Assembly (NCBI RefSeq): GCF_038024875.1
Contig: NZ_CP136136.1
Coordinates: 2,232,001 to 2,296,000, forward strand
Direction: 5' to 3'
Origin: Gordonia rubripertincta
GTDB lineage: Bacteria > Actinomycetota > Actinomycetes > Mycobacteriales > Mycobacteriaceae
DNA: 64,000 bases
Shown here: piece after piece, positions 35,412-45,175 of the stretch
Position numbering within the stretch: the stretch's first letter is position 1
Layout: every line of letters begins with the position of its first letter
Translations under genes and position numbers: made by a program
Notes under the pieces: generated by a model
Seen by the model: only the letters and a program-made list of their open reading frames with translations
Database searches by the model: none
Told to the model about the DNA's origin: nothing

Positions 35412-36241
35412 TGTCCGCACCCACCACGTCGGACCTGACGACGACGGTCCTCGCCTCGTCGATCGGCGACACCTTCGCCGAGACGGTGACCTCCGGACCA
35501 CTCCTGCTCGCCCTCGCGGCATGTTTGCTGGCCGGTCTGGTCTCGTTCGCGTCGCCGTGCGTGGTGCCGCTCGTCCCCGGTTATCTCTCGTATCTCGCAG
35601 GACTGGTCGGCGCCGAGGCGCCCGCGGTGAAGGTGGGGGAGGGCGCCAAGAGCGGCCGCTCGCGGGTCGCCCTCGCCGCCGGTCTCTTCGTCCTCGGTTT
35701 CACCGTCGTCTTCGTCGCGGCCACCGCGACGGTCCTCGGCGTCACCAGCACCTTCGTGCTCAATCGTGAACTGCTGCAACGCATCGGCGGCGTGGTCACC
35801 ATCGCGATGGGCCTGGTGTTCATCGGCCTGATCCCGGCCCTGCAGCGCGAGGTCCGCTTCGAGCCGGTACGCGTCTCCAACATCGTCGGCGCCCCGCTCC
35901 TCGGCGCGGTCTTCGCGCTCGGCTGGACGCCGTGCCTCGGGCCGACTCTGGCCTCGGTCATCGCGACCGTGAGCGGCACCGAGGGTGCGACCGCGGCCAA
36001 GGGCGTGACCCTCATCGTCGCGTACTGCTTGGGCCTCGGCCTGCCGTTCGTCGTGCTGGCGTTCTCCTCGGCGTGGGCCCTGCGCAGCCTCGGCTGGCTG
36101 CGCCGCAACGCCCGGACCATCCAGATCATCGGCGGCCTCCTCCTCATCGGCGTGGGCGTCGCACTGCTGACCGGCTGGTGGGACCAGTTCATCGTCTGGG
36201 TCCAGGTCCGCTTCGTCACCGACACCCAACTACCGATCTGA
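35411..36241 (+). CDS. ccdA: Cytochrome c biogenesis protein CcdA
   Basis: A 276-residue polytopic membrane protein that carries reducing power across the membrane to ResA-type proteins. The two redox cysteines are in VSFASPCVVPLVPGYLSY and ALGWTPCLGPTLASVIA, the hallmark of the DsbD/CcdA core, and six or more transmembrane helices are visible. It overlaps the upstream lipoprotein gene and is 13 bases from resB. Confidence 0.95.
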   Translation: MSAPTTSDLTTTVLASSIGDTFAETVTSGPLLLALAACLLAGLVSFASPCVVPLVPGYLSYLAGLVGAEAPAVKVGEGAKSGRSRVALAAGLFVLGFTVVFVAATATVLGVTSTFVLNRELLQRIGGVVTIAMGLVFIGLIPALQREVRFEPVRVSNIVGAPLLGAVFALGWTPCLGPTLASVIATVSGTEGATAAKGVTLIVAYCLGLGLPFVVLAFSSAWALRSLGWLRRNARTIQIIGGLLLIGVGVALLTGWWDQFIVWVQVRFVTDTQLPI

Positions 36242-36254
36242 GCGTGTTGCAGCC

Positions 36255-37987
36255 ATGACCGACGTCTCCGACCGTCCCCAGGTGGACACCCCCGAACCCG
36301 GCGCGCCCAAGCCGCACTGGGCCCGACGCCGGGTGCTCTGGCCGCTGCGCAACCTGTGGCGGTCCCTGACCTCGATGCGCACCGCGCTGCTGCTGCTCTT
36401 CCTGCTGGCGCTCGCCGCGATCCCCGGAGCGCTCCTCCCGCAGCGCGACCTCAACGAGACCAAGACGCTCGAGTACATCGCCGAACGCGGCACGCTCGGC
36501 ACCTGGATGGACCGGCTGCAACTGTTCGACGTCTTCTCCAGCGCCTGGTTCACCGCCATCTACGTGCTGCTGTTCGTCTCCCTCGTCGGCTGCCTCACCC
36601 CGCGCATGATCGAGCACTTCCACAGCCTGCGCGCCAAACCCGTTGCCGCGCCGCGCAATCTGTCGCGCCTCCCGCGGCACGTCACGCACACCGTCGTCGG
36701 CACCCCGGACGAGATCGCCGACCGCATCAACGGCCGGCTCCGCGGCTGGCGGCGCGAGGTCGTCGTCCGCGAACCGTCCAAGGCCTACCCCGACGGCTGC
36801 GTCGAGGTGTCCGCGGAGAAGGGCTACCTGCGCGAGTTCGGCAACCTGGTCTTCCACTTCGCGCTGCTCGCGCTGCTGGTGTCGATCGCGGCGGGCAAGA
36901 TGTTCGGCTACGAGGGCACTCGAATCCTCGTCGCCGACGGCGAGCAGGGCATGTGCAACACGTCGACCGCCGTCTACGACTCCTTCCGGGCCGGCAACCT
37001 CGTCGACGGCACCGACCTGTCGCCGTTCTGCTTCCGCGTCGACGACTTCTCGGCGACCTTCCTGCCCAGCGGTCAGCCCGACATGTACGACGCGACGATC
37101 CGCTACGCCGAGGGAACCAAGGTCGGCTCCCCGGACACGTGGAAGAGCACCTCGGTCCGGGTGAACGAACCGCTGCGCGTTGCCGGCGACCGCGTCTACG
37201 TGCTGGGCAACGGTTTCGCCCCGACGTTCACCGTCACCTTCCCGAACGGTGAGAAGCGCACCCCAGACCACCCCGTTCGTCCCCGACGAACTCCAGACCA
37301 TGCTGTCGTCGGGTGCGGTGCGGTACGACACCCCGGCCGGGCTCTACCCCGACGCCGACGAACGACGGAAGAACCAGATCGCTCTCGAGGGCCTGTTCGC
37401 GCCGACCGCGCTCTATCACGGGACCCTGCTTACGTCGCTGTCCCCGGAGCCCGACGACCCGGCCGTCGCCATCCGCGTCTACAAGGGCGACACCGGTCTC
37501 GACACCGGCAAACCGCAGAACGTGTACTCGCTCGATCAGGACCTCGTCGAGCAGGGCCGGCTTCAGCGGCAGGCGCAGGTGAACCTGAGCATCGGCCAGA
37601 GCCACACCACCGCCGACGGCACCACGGTCACCTTCGACGGATACAAGCGGTGGGTGTCGGTGCAGGTCTCCCACGACCCGGCACAGATCTGGGGTGCTGG
37701 TCAGCTCGATCGTGATGCTCGGCGGACTTTTGATCTCGCTGCTGATCCGCCGCCGTCGAATCTGGGCGCGGCTCGTCCCGGCGCCGGTCAGCACCGGGCA
37801 GGACGGCAGTCGAAATCCGGCCGGCTCCGAACCGCTCGATGGAAAACGACGTACTGTAGTAGAGATTGCCGGTCTGGCCCGTACCGACCAGGCCGGCTGG
37901 GGTGAAGGGTTCGAAGATCAGGCGGCGGCACTCGTCGCCGACGATGCGAACGCATCCACTTCGCGGCGCACGACCCGGCGACTCTAG
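36255..37987 (+). CDS. resB: Cytochrome c biogenesis protein ResB (two frame interruptions)
   Basis: ResB and ResC form the System II complex that exports heme and ligates it to apocytochrome c outside the membrane. The N-terminal part has LTSMRTALLLLFLLALAAIP and further membrane helices (FVSLVGCLTPRMIEH), then a large extracytoplasmic domain. An extra C in the run 37261-37264 shifts the frame, and an extra G in 37691-37694 shifts it again. The last helix (IWVLVSSIVMLGGLLISLLI) and tail end at 37987. Removing one base from each run gives a continuous 576-residue ResB. Two independent mutations in an essential gene are improbable, so sequencing error is favoured. Confidence 0.9.
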
Positions 37988-38008
37988 ACGCCGGCGAAAG
38001 GAACTCTG

Positions 38009-39031
38009 ATGAACAACGGCACCGTCCAGGTGGACGAGACGCTGGCGCGTTACTCCGACCTGCTGTTCGGCACCGCGATGGCCGTGTACGTGGTCGCCGC
38101 GTTCCTGTTCTTCGGTGCACTCGCGGCGGTTCGCGGCCGCAAGCTCGAGGAGCGGGAACTCGTCGCCGCCGGCGCCGGTGCCACGTCGGGCTCCGACGAC
38201 GTCCGCGTGCCGGGACGCGTCGCAGGCCCGAAGAAGCGGACGTTCGGGGACAAGCTCGGCAACATGGGCCTGCCCGTCGTGATCGTCGGACTCGTCGCGC
38301 ACCTCGCGTCGATCGTGCTGCGCGCCATGGCGACCGACCGGGTGCCGTGGGGCAACATGTACGAGTTCGTCTCGATGACCTGTGCCGCCGGCGTGATCGC
38401 CGCGCTGGTCATCCTGCGCAAGCCCGAGCACCGTCCGCTGCTCTCGTTCGTGCTGCTACCCGTCGTCCTGCTGATGTTCATCGCCGGCCGCTGGCTCTAC
38501 ACCCAGGCCGCTCCCGTCGTGCCGGCGCTCAAGTCGTACTGGCTGGCCGTCCACGTCTCGATCATCTCGGTGTCCTCGGGCATCCTCATGGTCTCCGGCG
38601 TCGCCAGCATCCTGTACCTGATGAAGATGCGCTGGGCGTCGAATCCCGACGACGACACGACCTCCACCGCTCGTCCGGGACCGGGCGGTGCACTGCGGCG
38701 CATCCTCGACCACATCCCGGCCGCCGAGAACCTGGATCGCCTCGCCTACAAGACCGTCGTCGTCGGCTTCCCGCTCTTCGGTCTCGGCGTGATCTGTGGT
38801 GCCATCTGGGCCGAGGCCGCCTGGGGCCGCTTCTGGGGCTGGGACCCCAAGGAGACGGTGTCGTTCATCGCGTGGGTGATCTACGCGGCCTACCTGCACG
38901 CCCGCGCAACCGCCGGGTGGCGGAACACCGCCGCGGCCTGGATCAATGTCGCCGGCTTCGTGGCGATGCTGTTCAACCTGTTCATCATCAACCTGGTCGT
39001 CTCGGGCCTGCACTCGTACGCGGGTCTCTGA
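38009..39031 (+). CDS. ccsB: Cytochrome c biogenesis protein ResC/CcsB
   Basis: A 340-residue membrane protein of the heme-handling family. The tryptophan-rich WGRFWGWDPKETVSFIAWVI is the WWD heme-binding signature, and flanking histidines (MYEFVS region, LAVHVSI, YLHARAT) fit the external heme ligands. About eight transmembrane helices are visible. The ATG follows GAAAGGAACTCTG, 21 bases after the corrected resB stop. Equivalent to Rv0529 and the last gene of the operon. Confidence 0.95.
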   Translation: MNNGTVQVDETLARYSDLLFGTAMAVYVVAAFLFFGALAAVRGRKLEERELVAAGAGATSGSDDVRVPGRVAGPKKRTFGDKLGNMGLPVVIVGLVAHLASIVLRAMATDRVPWGNMYEFVSMTCAAGVIAALVILRKPEHRPLLSFVLLPVVLLMFIAGRWLYTQAAPVVPALKSYWLAVHVSIISVSSGILMVSGVASILYLMKMRWASNPDDDTTSTARPGPGGALRRILDHIPAAENLDRLAYKTVVVGFPLFGLGVICGAIWAEAAWGRFWGWDPKETVSFIAWVIYAAYLHARATAGWRNTAAAWINVAGFVAMLFNLFIINLVVSGLHSYAGL

Positions 39032-39043
39032 CAACGGGCTGAC

Positions 39044-39586
39044 TCAGAAGCCGGCCTCCGGTCCGTCTTCCCGAGTGGGTGAGGGTCCCTGGGGCTGTTT
39101 CGCCTGCGCCTGTGCCTTGACCAGCTTCAGCAGGTCGATGAGGGCGTCGATGGTGTTCGGGCAGAGTGCGCCGAGGTCGATGCCGGACAGGTGGCTGCCG
39201 GTTACCTCGAGCATCTCGACATAGTTCTGCTGCTGTTTGACGCGCTCGAGATCCTCGTCGGGATTGGAGAGGAAGTAGGTGACGCTGACGTCGAAGGCGC
39301 GGGAGATGGCCTCGACGGTGCGAAACGAGGGAGTACGCGCCTTACCGGTGCGGAGCTGCGAGATGTACGCATCCGACAGCGAGTACCCCAAGCGGTTCGC
39401 CTTCTCGGCGATCTTCTTGCCGGTGTAGCGGATCCCGTTCTCGTCACGGCTGTGCTCGAAGAGGTAACCGATCTTGTCGGCGAAGCTCAGGTCGTCGTCG
39501 GTCGACGACCCTTGCGGAGATCGTCCCGGATTCAACGGCGCCTTCTCTCGGATCTTCCAGCGTGGAGTCGATGACGAGAAGGACAT
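39044..39586 (-). CDS. XRE-family regulator, EspR-like
   Basis: A 180-residue protein with an HTH around residues 55-90 (ANRLGYSLSDAYISQLRTGK, then TPSFRTVEAISRAFDVSVTY). Helical C-terminal segments follow that could dimerise. The YLSQLR-like recognition helix and the AYFL-type segment after it resemble mycobacterial EspR, a nucleoid-associated regulator, though the N-terminus here is about 35 residues longer and Ser/Pro-rich. The promoter and targets are unknown. It is convergent with ccsB. Confidence 0.85.
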   Translation of the reverse strand: MSFSSSTPRWKIREKAPLNPGRSPQGSSTDDDLSFADKIGYLFEHSRDENGIRYTGKKIAEKANRLGYSLSDAYISQLRTGKARTPSFRTVEAISRAFDVSVTYFLSNPDEDLERVKQQQNYVEMLEVTGSHLSGIDLGALCPNTIDALIDLLKLVKAQAQAKQPQGPSPTREDGPEAGF

Positions 39587-39673
39587 TACCCTACCCTCGG
39601 GTATGTTCCGGCACGACTTTCTGAAGTGCGTCTCAGGTTTTCGTATATGACCCGGACCGAGGGCGGCGGATCA

Positions 39674-39889
39674 TCAGAGCTCGTCGGCCTCCCCGCCCTT
39701 GGGTCCACGGGTGCGGTTGTCCAGGTCCCGAAGAAAATCGGGGTCGTCATCGGGGCCCACGGGCCCGCGTGGGCGGCGTCGACGGCCGCCGGGCGAGGGG
39801 GCGTCGCCGCCGTCCGATTGCGGTCCGAATGCGCGCCACATCAGAAAACCGATGGCGAGCAGACCGAGAACGGCAAACAGATAAGTCAT
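39674..39889 (-). CDS. Small single-helix membrane protein
   Basis: A 71-residue protein. An N-terminal membrane helix (MTYLFAVLGLLAIGFLMWRA) is followed by a Gly/Arg/Pro-rich and then acidic tail ending GPKGGEADEL. No catalytic motif. Composition and codon bias look like a real gene, and it lies between two regulator genes on the same strand. Function unknown. Confidence 0.7.
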   Translation of the reverse strand: MTYLFAVLGLLAIGFLMWRAFGPQSDGGDAPSPGGRRRRPRGPVGPDDDPDFLRDLDNRTRGPKGGEADEL

Positions 39890-39962
39890 GGCAACCTCCC
39901 GTCAACCAGCGTACGTCAGTTCGTCTGGCGGCCGGTTGAGGTCGCTCGATGGGCCGACCCGC

Positions 39963-40184
39963 CTAGTGGGTACGACGGTTCAGAAGCGCGACCACGTCTT
40001 CTTCGCGGAAGCGTCGGTGGCCGCCCGGGGTGCGGATGGAGCCGAGGATGCCCGAGCTGGCCCAGCGTGCGACGGTTTTGGGATTCACGTTGAACATTGC
40101 CGCCACCTGGCCGGGGGTCAGGGTGTGCTGGCTGGCGAGTCCCGGGGTGATGTAGCTGGACGCGGTTGTTTCGATGCTGGTCAC
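39963..40184 (-). CDS. BldC-family MerR-type DNA-binding protein
   Basis: A 73-residue protein: LTPGQVAAMFNVNPKTVARW, then ASSGILGSIRTPGGHRRFR. This is a complete winged HTH of the BldC/excisionase type, in which the TPGGHRRF wing is diagnostic. BldC controls developmental timing in Streptomyces by binding direct repeats cooperatively; small relatives in non-sporulating actinomycetes are common but poorly studied. It belongs to the same broad family as the HTH gene at the left window edge. Confidence 0.92.
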   Translation of the reverse strand: MTSIETTASSYITPGLASQHTLTPGQVAAMFNVNPKTVARWASSGILGSIRTPGGHRRFREEDVVALLNRRTH

Positions 40185-40372
40185 GTTTCCCCCTGAAACG
40201 ATGGTGCCCTGTCGGTGCGCCGCGGTTTGGCGAATCGGCCCGGCACTTGATGGACGCGTTCTTCATAAATACACGCAAATCGCCCAGGTACTCGAACCGT
40301 CAGCGGCAGGTAAAGGGCGGGCAAAGACCCACGACCTGCGGGTCATTCGACGGCGGCAAGTACCCTGAGAGG

Positions 40373-40699
40373 GTGAGTGAAGCGCAAGACCCTGCCCCCG
40401 GTACACCTCCGCCCAGCGGCCGCCCCGCGACCCTGGCGCTCGCCCTGTTCGGCTACACCGTCGCGCGCATGCTGCTCGTCGTCGTCATCGCCGCCGCCAT
40501 CCTGTTCGGCGGCAAGCTCGTGGGCGTCGACGTGCCGTTCCTCGTCGCCGCCGTCTTCGGCGTGCTGATCGCGCTCCCGCTGGGCATGTACCTGTTCAAG
40601 TCGCTGCGGCTGAAGGTCAACGGCGAGATCGCCGCCATCGAGGCCGATCGTCGGGCCCGCCACGACGACCTCCAGTCGCGCCTGCGCGGGGACAGGTGA
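40373..40699 (+). CDS. DUF4229 domain membrane protein
   Basis: A 108-residue protein with two transmembrane helices (LALALFGYTVARMLLVVVIA and FLVAAVFGVLIALPLGMYLF) and a basic C-terminal helix. This matches DUF4229, an actinobacterial family of unknown function. GTG 40373 follows GAGAG; the frame is open further upstream without membrane-like or conserved content. Confidence 0.83.
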   Translation: MSEAQDPAPGTPPPSGRPATLALALFGYTVARMLLVVVIAAAILFGGKLVGVDVPFLVAAVFGVLIALPLGMYLFKSLRLKVNGEIAAIEADRRARHDDLQSRLRGDR

Positions 40700-40724
40700 G
40701 GTCGTTCCGGACGGGACGGCCCGC

Positions 40725-41846
40725 ATGAGGCCGACGCGGGTCGTCGATCACCGGGACGACCGTGCGTGGGCGCAGAACGCGGTGCGGCTCATCGAGGCCG
40801 ACGCCCGGCGCAGTGCCGACACGCATCTGCTGCGGGTGCCGTTGCCCGCGTGGTCGCGATGGTCCGGACCCGACGGCGACGCCGGCGTCGACCTATACCT
40901 CAAGGACGAGTCGACGCACCCGACCGGGTCGCTCAAGCATCGCCTGGCGCGGTCACTGTTCCTCTACGCGATCTGCAATGGCTGGGTCACCGAGGGCACG
41001 CCCGTCATCGAGGCGTCCTCGGGGTCGACGGCGGTGAGCGAGGCCTACTTCGCCGAGCTGATCGGCGTGCCGTTCATCGCCGTGATGACGTCGAGTACGT
41101 CGCCGGCGAAGACCGCACTGATCGAACGGCATGGCGGCCGTTGCCATTTCGTCGAACATCCGGGTGAGGTCTACACCGAGGCATTGCGCCTCGAGGCCGA
41201 GTTGGGCGGACACTTCATCGACCAGTTCACGATGGCCGAACGGGCCACCGACTGGCGCGGCAACAACAACATCGCCGAGTCGATCTTCGCGCAGATGGCC
41301 GACGAGGAGCATCCCATCCCGACGTGGATCGTGGTGGGCGCCGGGACCGGCGGCACGTCGGCGACATTGGGCCGCTACGTGCGGTACCGGCGGCACGACA
41401 CCTGGCTGGCCGTCGTCGACCCGGAGAACTCGGTCTTCCTGCCGGCGTACGAGACCGCCGACGGAACGCTGACCGGTGAGGTCGGTTCGCGTATCGAGGG
41501 GATCGGCCGGCCGCGCGTCGAACCGTCGTTCATCTCCCAGGTGATCGACCGGATGATCGGCGTTCCCGACGAGGCCTCGATCGCCACCACGCACCGGGTG
41601 TCGGAGATGTTGGGGCGCCGCGTCGGCGGGTCGACCGGCACCAACATGTGGGGTGCGTTCTCCCTCGTCGCGGAGATGGTCGCCGAACGTCGGGCAGGCA
41701 GCATCGTGACGCTCCTGTGCGATCCGGGTGACCGCTACGCCAACACCTACTTCGACGAGAAGTGGATCGCTGCACAGTCTTTCGATCTGGCCCCGGCGAA
41801 CGCGATCCTCGACGAGTTCCTCGCGACGGGGCGCTGGACGGCTTGA
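40725..41846 (+). CDS. cds1: PLP-dependent cysteine synthase-family enzyme (Cds1-like)
   Basis: A 373-residue fold-type II PLP enzyme. The lysine in THPTGSLKHRLARS should hold PLP; VIEASSGSTAVSEAYFAELI and VVGAGTGGTSATLG bind cofactor and phosphate. It closely resembles mycobacterial Cds1 (Rv3684), an L-cysteine desulfhydrase that makes H2S, pyruvate and ammonia and so influences redox balance. Cysteine synthase activity is the alternative. The gene is 25 bases after the DUF4229 gene. Confidence 0.85.
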   Translation: MRPTRVVDHRDDRAWAQNAVRLIEADARRSADTHLLRVPLPAWSRWSGPDGDAGVDLYLKDESTHPTGSLKHRLARSLFLYAICNGWVTEGTPVIEASSGSTAVSEAYFAELIGVPFIAVMTSSTSPAKTALIERHGGRCHFVEHPGEVYTEALRLEAELGGHFIDQFTMAERATDWRGNNNIAESIFAQMADEEHPIPTWIVVGAGTGGTSATLGRYVRYRRHDTWLAVVDPENSVFLPAYETADGTLTGEVGSRIEGIGRPRVEPSFISQVIDRMIGVPDEASIATTHRVSEMLGRRVGGSTGTNMWGAFSLVAEMVAERRAGSIVTLLCDPGDRYANTYFDEKWIAAQSFDLAPANAILDEFLATGRWTA

Positions 41847-41886
41847 GCCCCGGGTGGCACCGACCCGGTGGGCTACCATCCGGGGG

Positions 41887-42579
41887 GTGCCGACCGAAAC
41901 CGTGCGTCCACTCGTCGAGGCCGTCGACCTGGTGCGTGAGTACCAGATGGGTGAGGAGCGCGTCCGCGCCCTCGACGGACTGAATCTGAACATCGCCGGG
42001 GGACAGTTCGCGTCGATCGTCGGTCCGTCCGGTGCGGGCAAGTCGACGCTGTTGCACATCCTCGGCGCCCTCGACACCCCGACCTCCGGCCGGATCTCCA
42101 TCGACGGAATCGATCTCGGTGCGCTCGACGACACCGCGGCGTCGGCCTTCCGACGTCATCGTGTCGGCTTCGTCTTCCAGTTCTTCAATCTGGTCCCGAC
42201 CATGTCGGCGTGGGAGAACGTCGCGCTGCCTCGGCTGCTCGACAACCAGTCCCTGCGCAAGGCCAAGCCGCGCGCCGTCGAACTCCTCGAACAGGTCGGG
42301 CTCGGCGACCGCGTCGACCACCGGCCGTCGGAACTGTCCGGCGGACAGATGCAGCGCGTCGCGATCGCCCGTTCGCTCATCATGGACCCGACGATCCTGC
42401 TCGCCGACGAGCCCACCGGCAACCTCGACTCCAAGACCGGGGAATCGGTGCTGGAGTTGCTCGCCGACGTCGCACACGCCGCGCCGGATCGGCTGGTGGT
42501 GATGGTGACCCACGACCCCAAGGCGGCCGCGTTCGCCGACACCACGATCACGGTGCGCGACGGGAAGATCGCCGAGTGA
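41887..42579 (+). CDS. ABC transporter ATP-binding protein (LolD/MacB type)
   Basis: A 230-residue ATPase with Walker A GPSGAGKSTLLHI, the Q-loop FQFFNLVP, signature ELSGGQMQRVAIARSL, Walker B ILLADEPTGNLDS and the switch His in MVTHD. It pairs with the FtsX-type permease encoded next, whose GTG start overlaps this stop (GTGA). LolD/MacB-like systems use ATP to move or release substrates at the membrane surface. The GTG at 41887 follows a G-rich tract. Confidence 0.95.
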   Translation: MPTETVRPLVEAVDLVREYQMGEERVRALDGLNLNIAGGQFASIVGPSGAGKSTLLHILGALDTPTSGRISIDGIDLGALDDTAASAFRRHRVGFVFQFFNLVPTMSAWENVALPRLLDNQSLRKAKPRAVELLEQVGLGDRVDHRPSELSGGQMQRVAIARSLIMDPTILLADEPTGNLDSKTGESVLELLADVAHAAPDRLVVMVTHDPKAAAFADTTITVRDGKIAE

Positions 42580-45116
42580 GCAGGGCCGACGCGCTGTTCG
42601 CCGGCTTCACTCGCATCCGGCTGCTCAACATCCGGGAGATCCGTACCCACCGGTTGCGCTTGTTCACCTCGCTGGCGGTGGTGGTCGTCTCGTCGGCGCT
42701 GCTCATCGCGGTCCTGGGGACCTTCGGTTCGACGTCGGAGTCGGTGCGCGCGTTCAACAATGCGATCTCCGGTTCGGCCGATCTCGAGGTCGCGGCGATC
42801 GCCGACTCCGGCGTCGACCAGTCGCTGGCCGGCCAGATCCGCGGCGACGTCGGCGGTGCGAAGGCCGTCGTGCCGATGATCCGCGGGTCGGTTGTCGTCG
42901 ACGGGTCGGCGATCCCGCTCATCGGCTCGGACCAGCGTGTCACCTCGTTGTCGGGCAGCTTGCGTTCCGCAGTGCAACAGGAGAATTCCGGATCGATCGA
43001 CTTCGATCGTCTGCGCAACGGCGTCTTCGCCGGCCCGGGGCTCGGTCTCCGGGTCGGGCAGAAGCTGACGGTCAACGGCGTCGACGTCGAGGTGCTGGAG
43101 GTCGTCGACAACGAGCAGGCGGCCGGCCTCAACAACGGTCGGTTTCTGTTCGCCTACCTCGACCTCGCGCAACGACTCGTCGGGTTGGAAGGACGGCTCG
43201 ATTCGATCCTCATCGTCACCGAACCGGGCGTCGACGTCGGGTCGGTGCGCAAGCAGGTCGAGGAGATCGTCGACGGCCGGGCGGTCGTCGTCGATCCGGA
43301 CTTCCGCGCCAAACAGGCCGAGGTCGCGAGTTCGGTGACGCGCGATGCGACGCTGCTCGTCTCGCTGGTGTCCCTGGTCATCGCCGCGTTCCTGGTCTTC
43401 AACACCATGAACATGGCGGTGGCGTCGCGGCGCGGTTCGCTCGCGATGATCCGGGCGTTGGGCGCCAAACGATCCCACCTCGTCGGCGACATGCTGGGCG
43501 AGGCCGCACTGATGGGTCTGGTCGGTGGGGTGATCGGAATCCCGCTCGGAATCCTCGCCGGCCGAGCGGTGATCGCGAGTCTGCCCGACCCGCCGCCCGA
43601 CACGGTGGGCACGGTCATCAACTATCACCTGCCGGGGTACGCGCCGGTGGTCGCGGTCCTCGCCTGTGTGATCGCCTGTGTCGCCGCCACATCGCTGGCC
43701 GCGCGGTCGGTGTTCTCGGTGTCTCCGGTCGAGGCGATGGCTCCCGTCGAGGTGTCCGACGCGTCGAAGCGCCGCGGGCCGGTCGTCGTGTTCGCCGGAA
43801 TCCTGGGTGTCGCCGGGTTGATCGCGTCGTGGGTGATCGTCGCGACGGTGCCCGGCCGGCCGGCGATCCTCGCCGGTGTCGTCTATCTCGTGGGTGCGCT
43901 GCTGGTGTGTTTTGCGTTGTCGAATCCGTTGACGTGGCTCGTTGTTCGGGTCGCCCGCTGGTTCCGCGGACCGGGCCAGCTGGCGTCGGTCAACACCGAA
44001 CGGGCGCCGCGTCGGGCGTGGGCGACGCTCATGACGGTGGCCGTCGCGATCGCCGTGGGTATGGGAACGTCGGGTGCACTGGACAATCTCGTCTCGTCGA
44101 TGTCGAAATCGTTGGACGGACTCGGCGACCCGGACTTCTACGTGTCGTCGTCCTCGGCGGCGAGCCTGCCGCTGGGTCCGATCCTGCCGTCGTCGATCCG
44201 TGGCGCGGCCGCAAAGGTGCCCGGGGTGACCGAGGTCGTCGGTGGGCAGTGGGCTGCGGTCAACATCGGCGAGAGTAGAGCGAATGTGCAGGGCCTGGAA
44301 CCGGGTTCGCGCGCACCGTTCATGCGGAAGGCGACGCCGGAGTCGGTCGAGCAGGTGCTCGCCGGGAACGGCATCCTGTTGTCGAATGTGCTTGCGCGCG
44401 TGCTCGATGTGGGTGTCGGAGACACGGTGACGCTGGCGACACCCACCGGCCCGCACGACGTCGTCGTCCGGGACACCGTCGACTACGTCTCCGTGGACTC
44501 CGGGGTCGCCGCGCTGTCGCAGCAGCAGCTGGGGGAGTGGTTCGGACGCGAGGGCGACACCTACCTGCAGGTGATCACCGCACCAGACGCCGATCCGGAG
44601 CTGGTCCAGACGTCGCTGGAAGCCCTCGTCGCCGATGTCCCAACGACCGGCAACAAGCCGATCAGCGTCTACACCGGTGCGGAAGCGTTGGCCGCCACGC
44701 AGGCGACGGTGCAGCAGGCCGGTTCGTTCACGGTGGCGATCCAGTGGATCGTCGCCGGCGCCGCGGCGATCGCGCTGCTGAACACCCTGCTGCTCTCAGT
44801 GATCGAGCGGCGGCGAGAGTTGGGTGTGCTCCGGGCAATGGGCGCCTCGCGGAAGTTCATCTCGCGCATGGTGCTTGCCGAGGCGGCCGCGGTCGCCGTC
44901 GTCGGCGCCCTGGTCGGGGTGGTCCTCGGTGCGATGATGCATCTGCTGAGCGACCGAATCCTCAGTGTGACGACGTCGTTGACGGTGATCTACTCACCAC
45001 GACCGTCGGCTGCCCTGTTCGTCGGGATCGCGGTCGCCCTGTGCCTGATCGGGGCGTTCCTGCCGGCCGTACGCGCGGCGCGGATGAACATCAGCGAGTC
45101 GATCCTGAACGAGTGA
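42576..45116 (+). CDS. FtsX-like ABC transporter permease
   Basis: An 846-residue permease with two FtsX/MacB units. The first membrane helix (FTSLAVVVVSSALLIAVLGT) leads into a large external domain, then three helices around residues 255-385 (including SLVSLVIAAFLVFNTMNMAV). A middle section with two helices follows, then a second external domain and the terminal three-helix FtsX domain (ALLNTLLLSVIERRRELGVL). This is the ten-helix actinobacterial type. The exported substrate (lipid, lipoprotein or antimicrobial peptide) is unknown. It is closed by a bidirectional terminator. Confidence 0.93.
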   Translation: MSRADALFAGFTRIRLLNIREIRTHRLRLFTSLAVVVVSSALLIAVLGTFGSTSESVRAFNNAISGSADLEVAAIADSGVDQSLAGQIRGDVGGAKAVVPMIRGSVVVDGSAIPLIGSDQRVTSLSGSLRSAVQQENSGSIDFDRLRNGVFAGPGLGLRVGQKLTVNGVDVEVLEVVDNEQAAGLNNGRFLFAYLDLAQRLVGLEGRLDSILIVTEPGVDVGSVRKQVEEIVDGRAVVVDPDFRAKQAEVASSVTRDATLLVSLVSLVIAAFLVFNTMNMAVASRRGSLAMIRALGAKRSHLVGDMLGEAALMGLVGGVIGIPLGILAGRAVIASLPDPPPDTVGTVINYHLPGYAPVVAVLACVIACVAATSLAARSVFSVSPVEAMAPVEVSDASKRRGPVVVFAGILGVAGLIASWVIVATVPGRPAILAGVVYLVGALLVCFALSNPLTWLVVRVARWFRGPGQLASVNTERAPRRAWATLMTVAVAIAVGMGTSGALDNLVSSMSKSLDGLGDPDFYVSSSSAASLPLGPILPSSIRGAAAKVPGVTEVVGGQWAAVNIGESRANVQGLEPGSRAPFMRKATPESVEQVLAGNGILLSNVLARVLDVGVGDTVTLATPTGPHDVVVRDTVDYVSVDSGVAALSQQQLGEWFGREGDTYLQVITAPDADPELVQTSLEALVADVPTTGNKPISVYTGAEALAATQATVQQAGSFTVAIQWIVAGAAAIALLNTLLLSVIERRRELGVLRAMGASRKFISRMVLAEAAAVAVVGALVGVVLGAMMHLLSDRILSVTTSLTVIYSPRPSAALFVGIAVALCLIGAFLPAVRAARMNISESILNE

Positions 45117-45124
45117 CTCCTCGA

Positions 45125-45171
45125 TTCTGTATGACGTTGCGCCCGGCATCCGAGCACAACGTCATACAGAA
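45125..45171. terminator. Bidirectional terminator hairpin
   Basis: TTCTGTATGACGTTG (45125-45139) pairs perfectly over 15 bp with CAACGTCATACAGAA (45157-45171) across a 17-base loop. It lies 8 bases after the permease stop and 4 bases before the end of the LysE remnant on the other strand. It is followed by CTTTC on the plus strand. Confidence 0.8.
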
Positions 45172-45175
45172 ACTT

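Noticed and set aside
42156..44456. A 766-codon minus-strand open frame opposite the ABC/FtsX genes.
   Set aside because: Very rich in Arg, His and Asp with no recognisable motif; the plus strand has clear ABC and FtsX domains.
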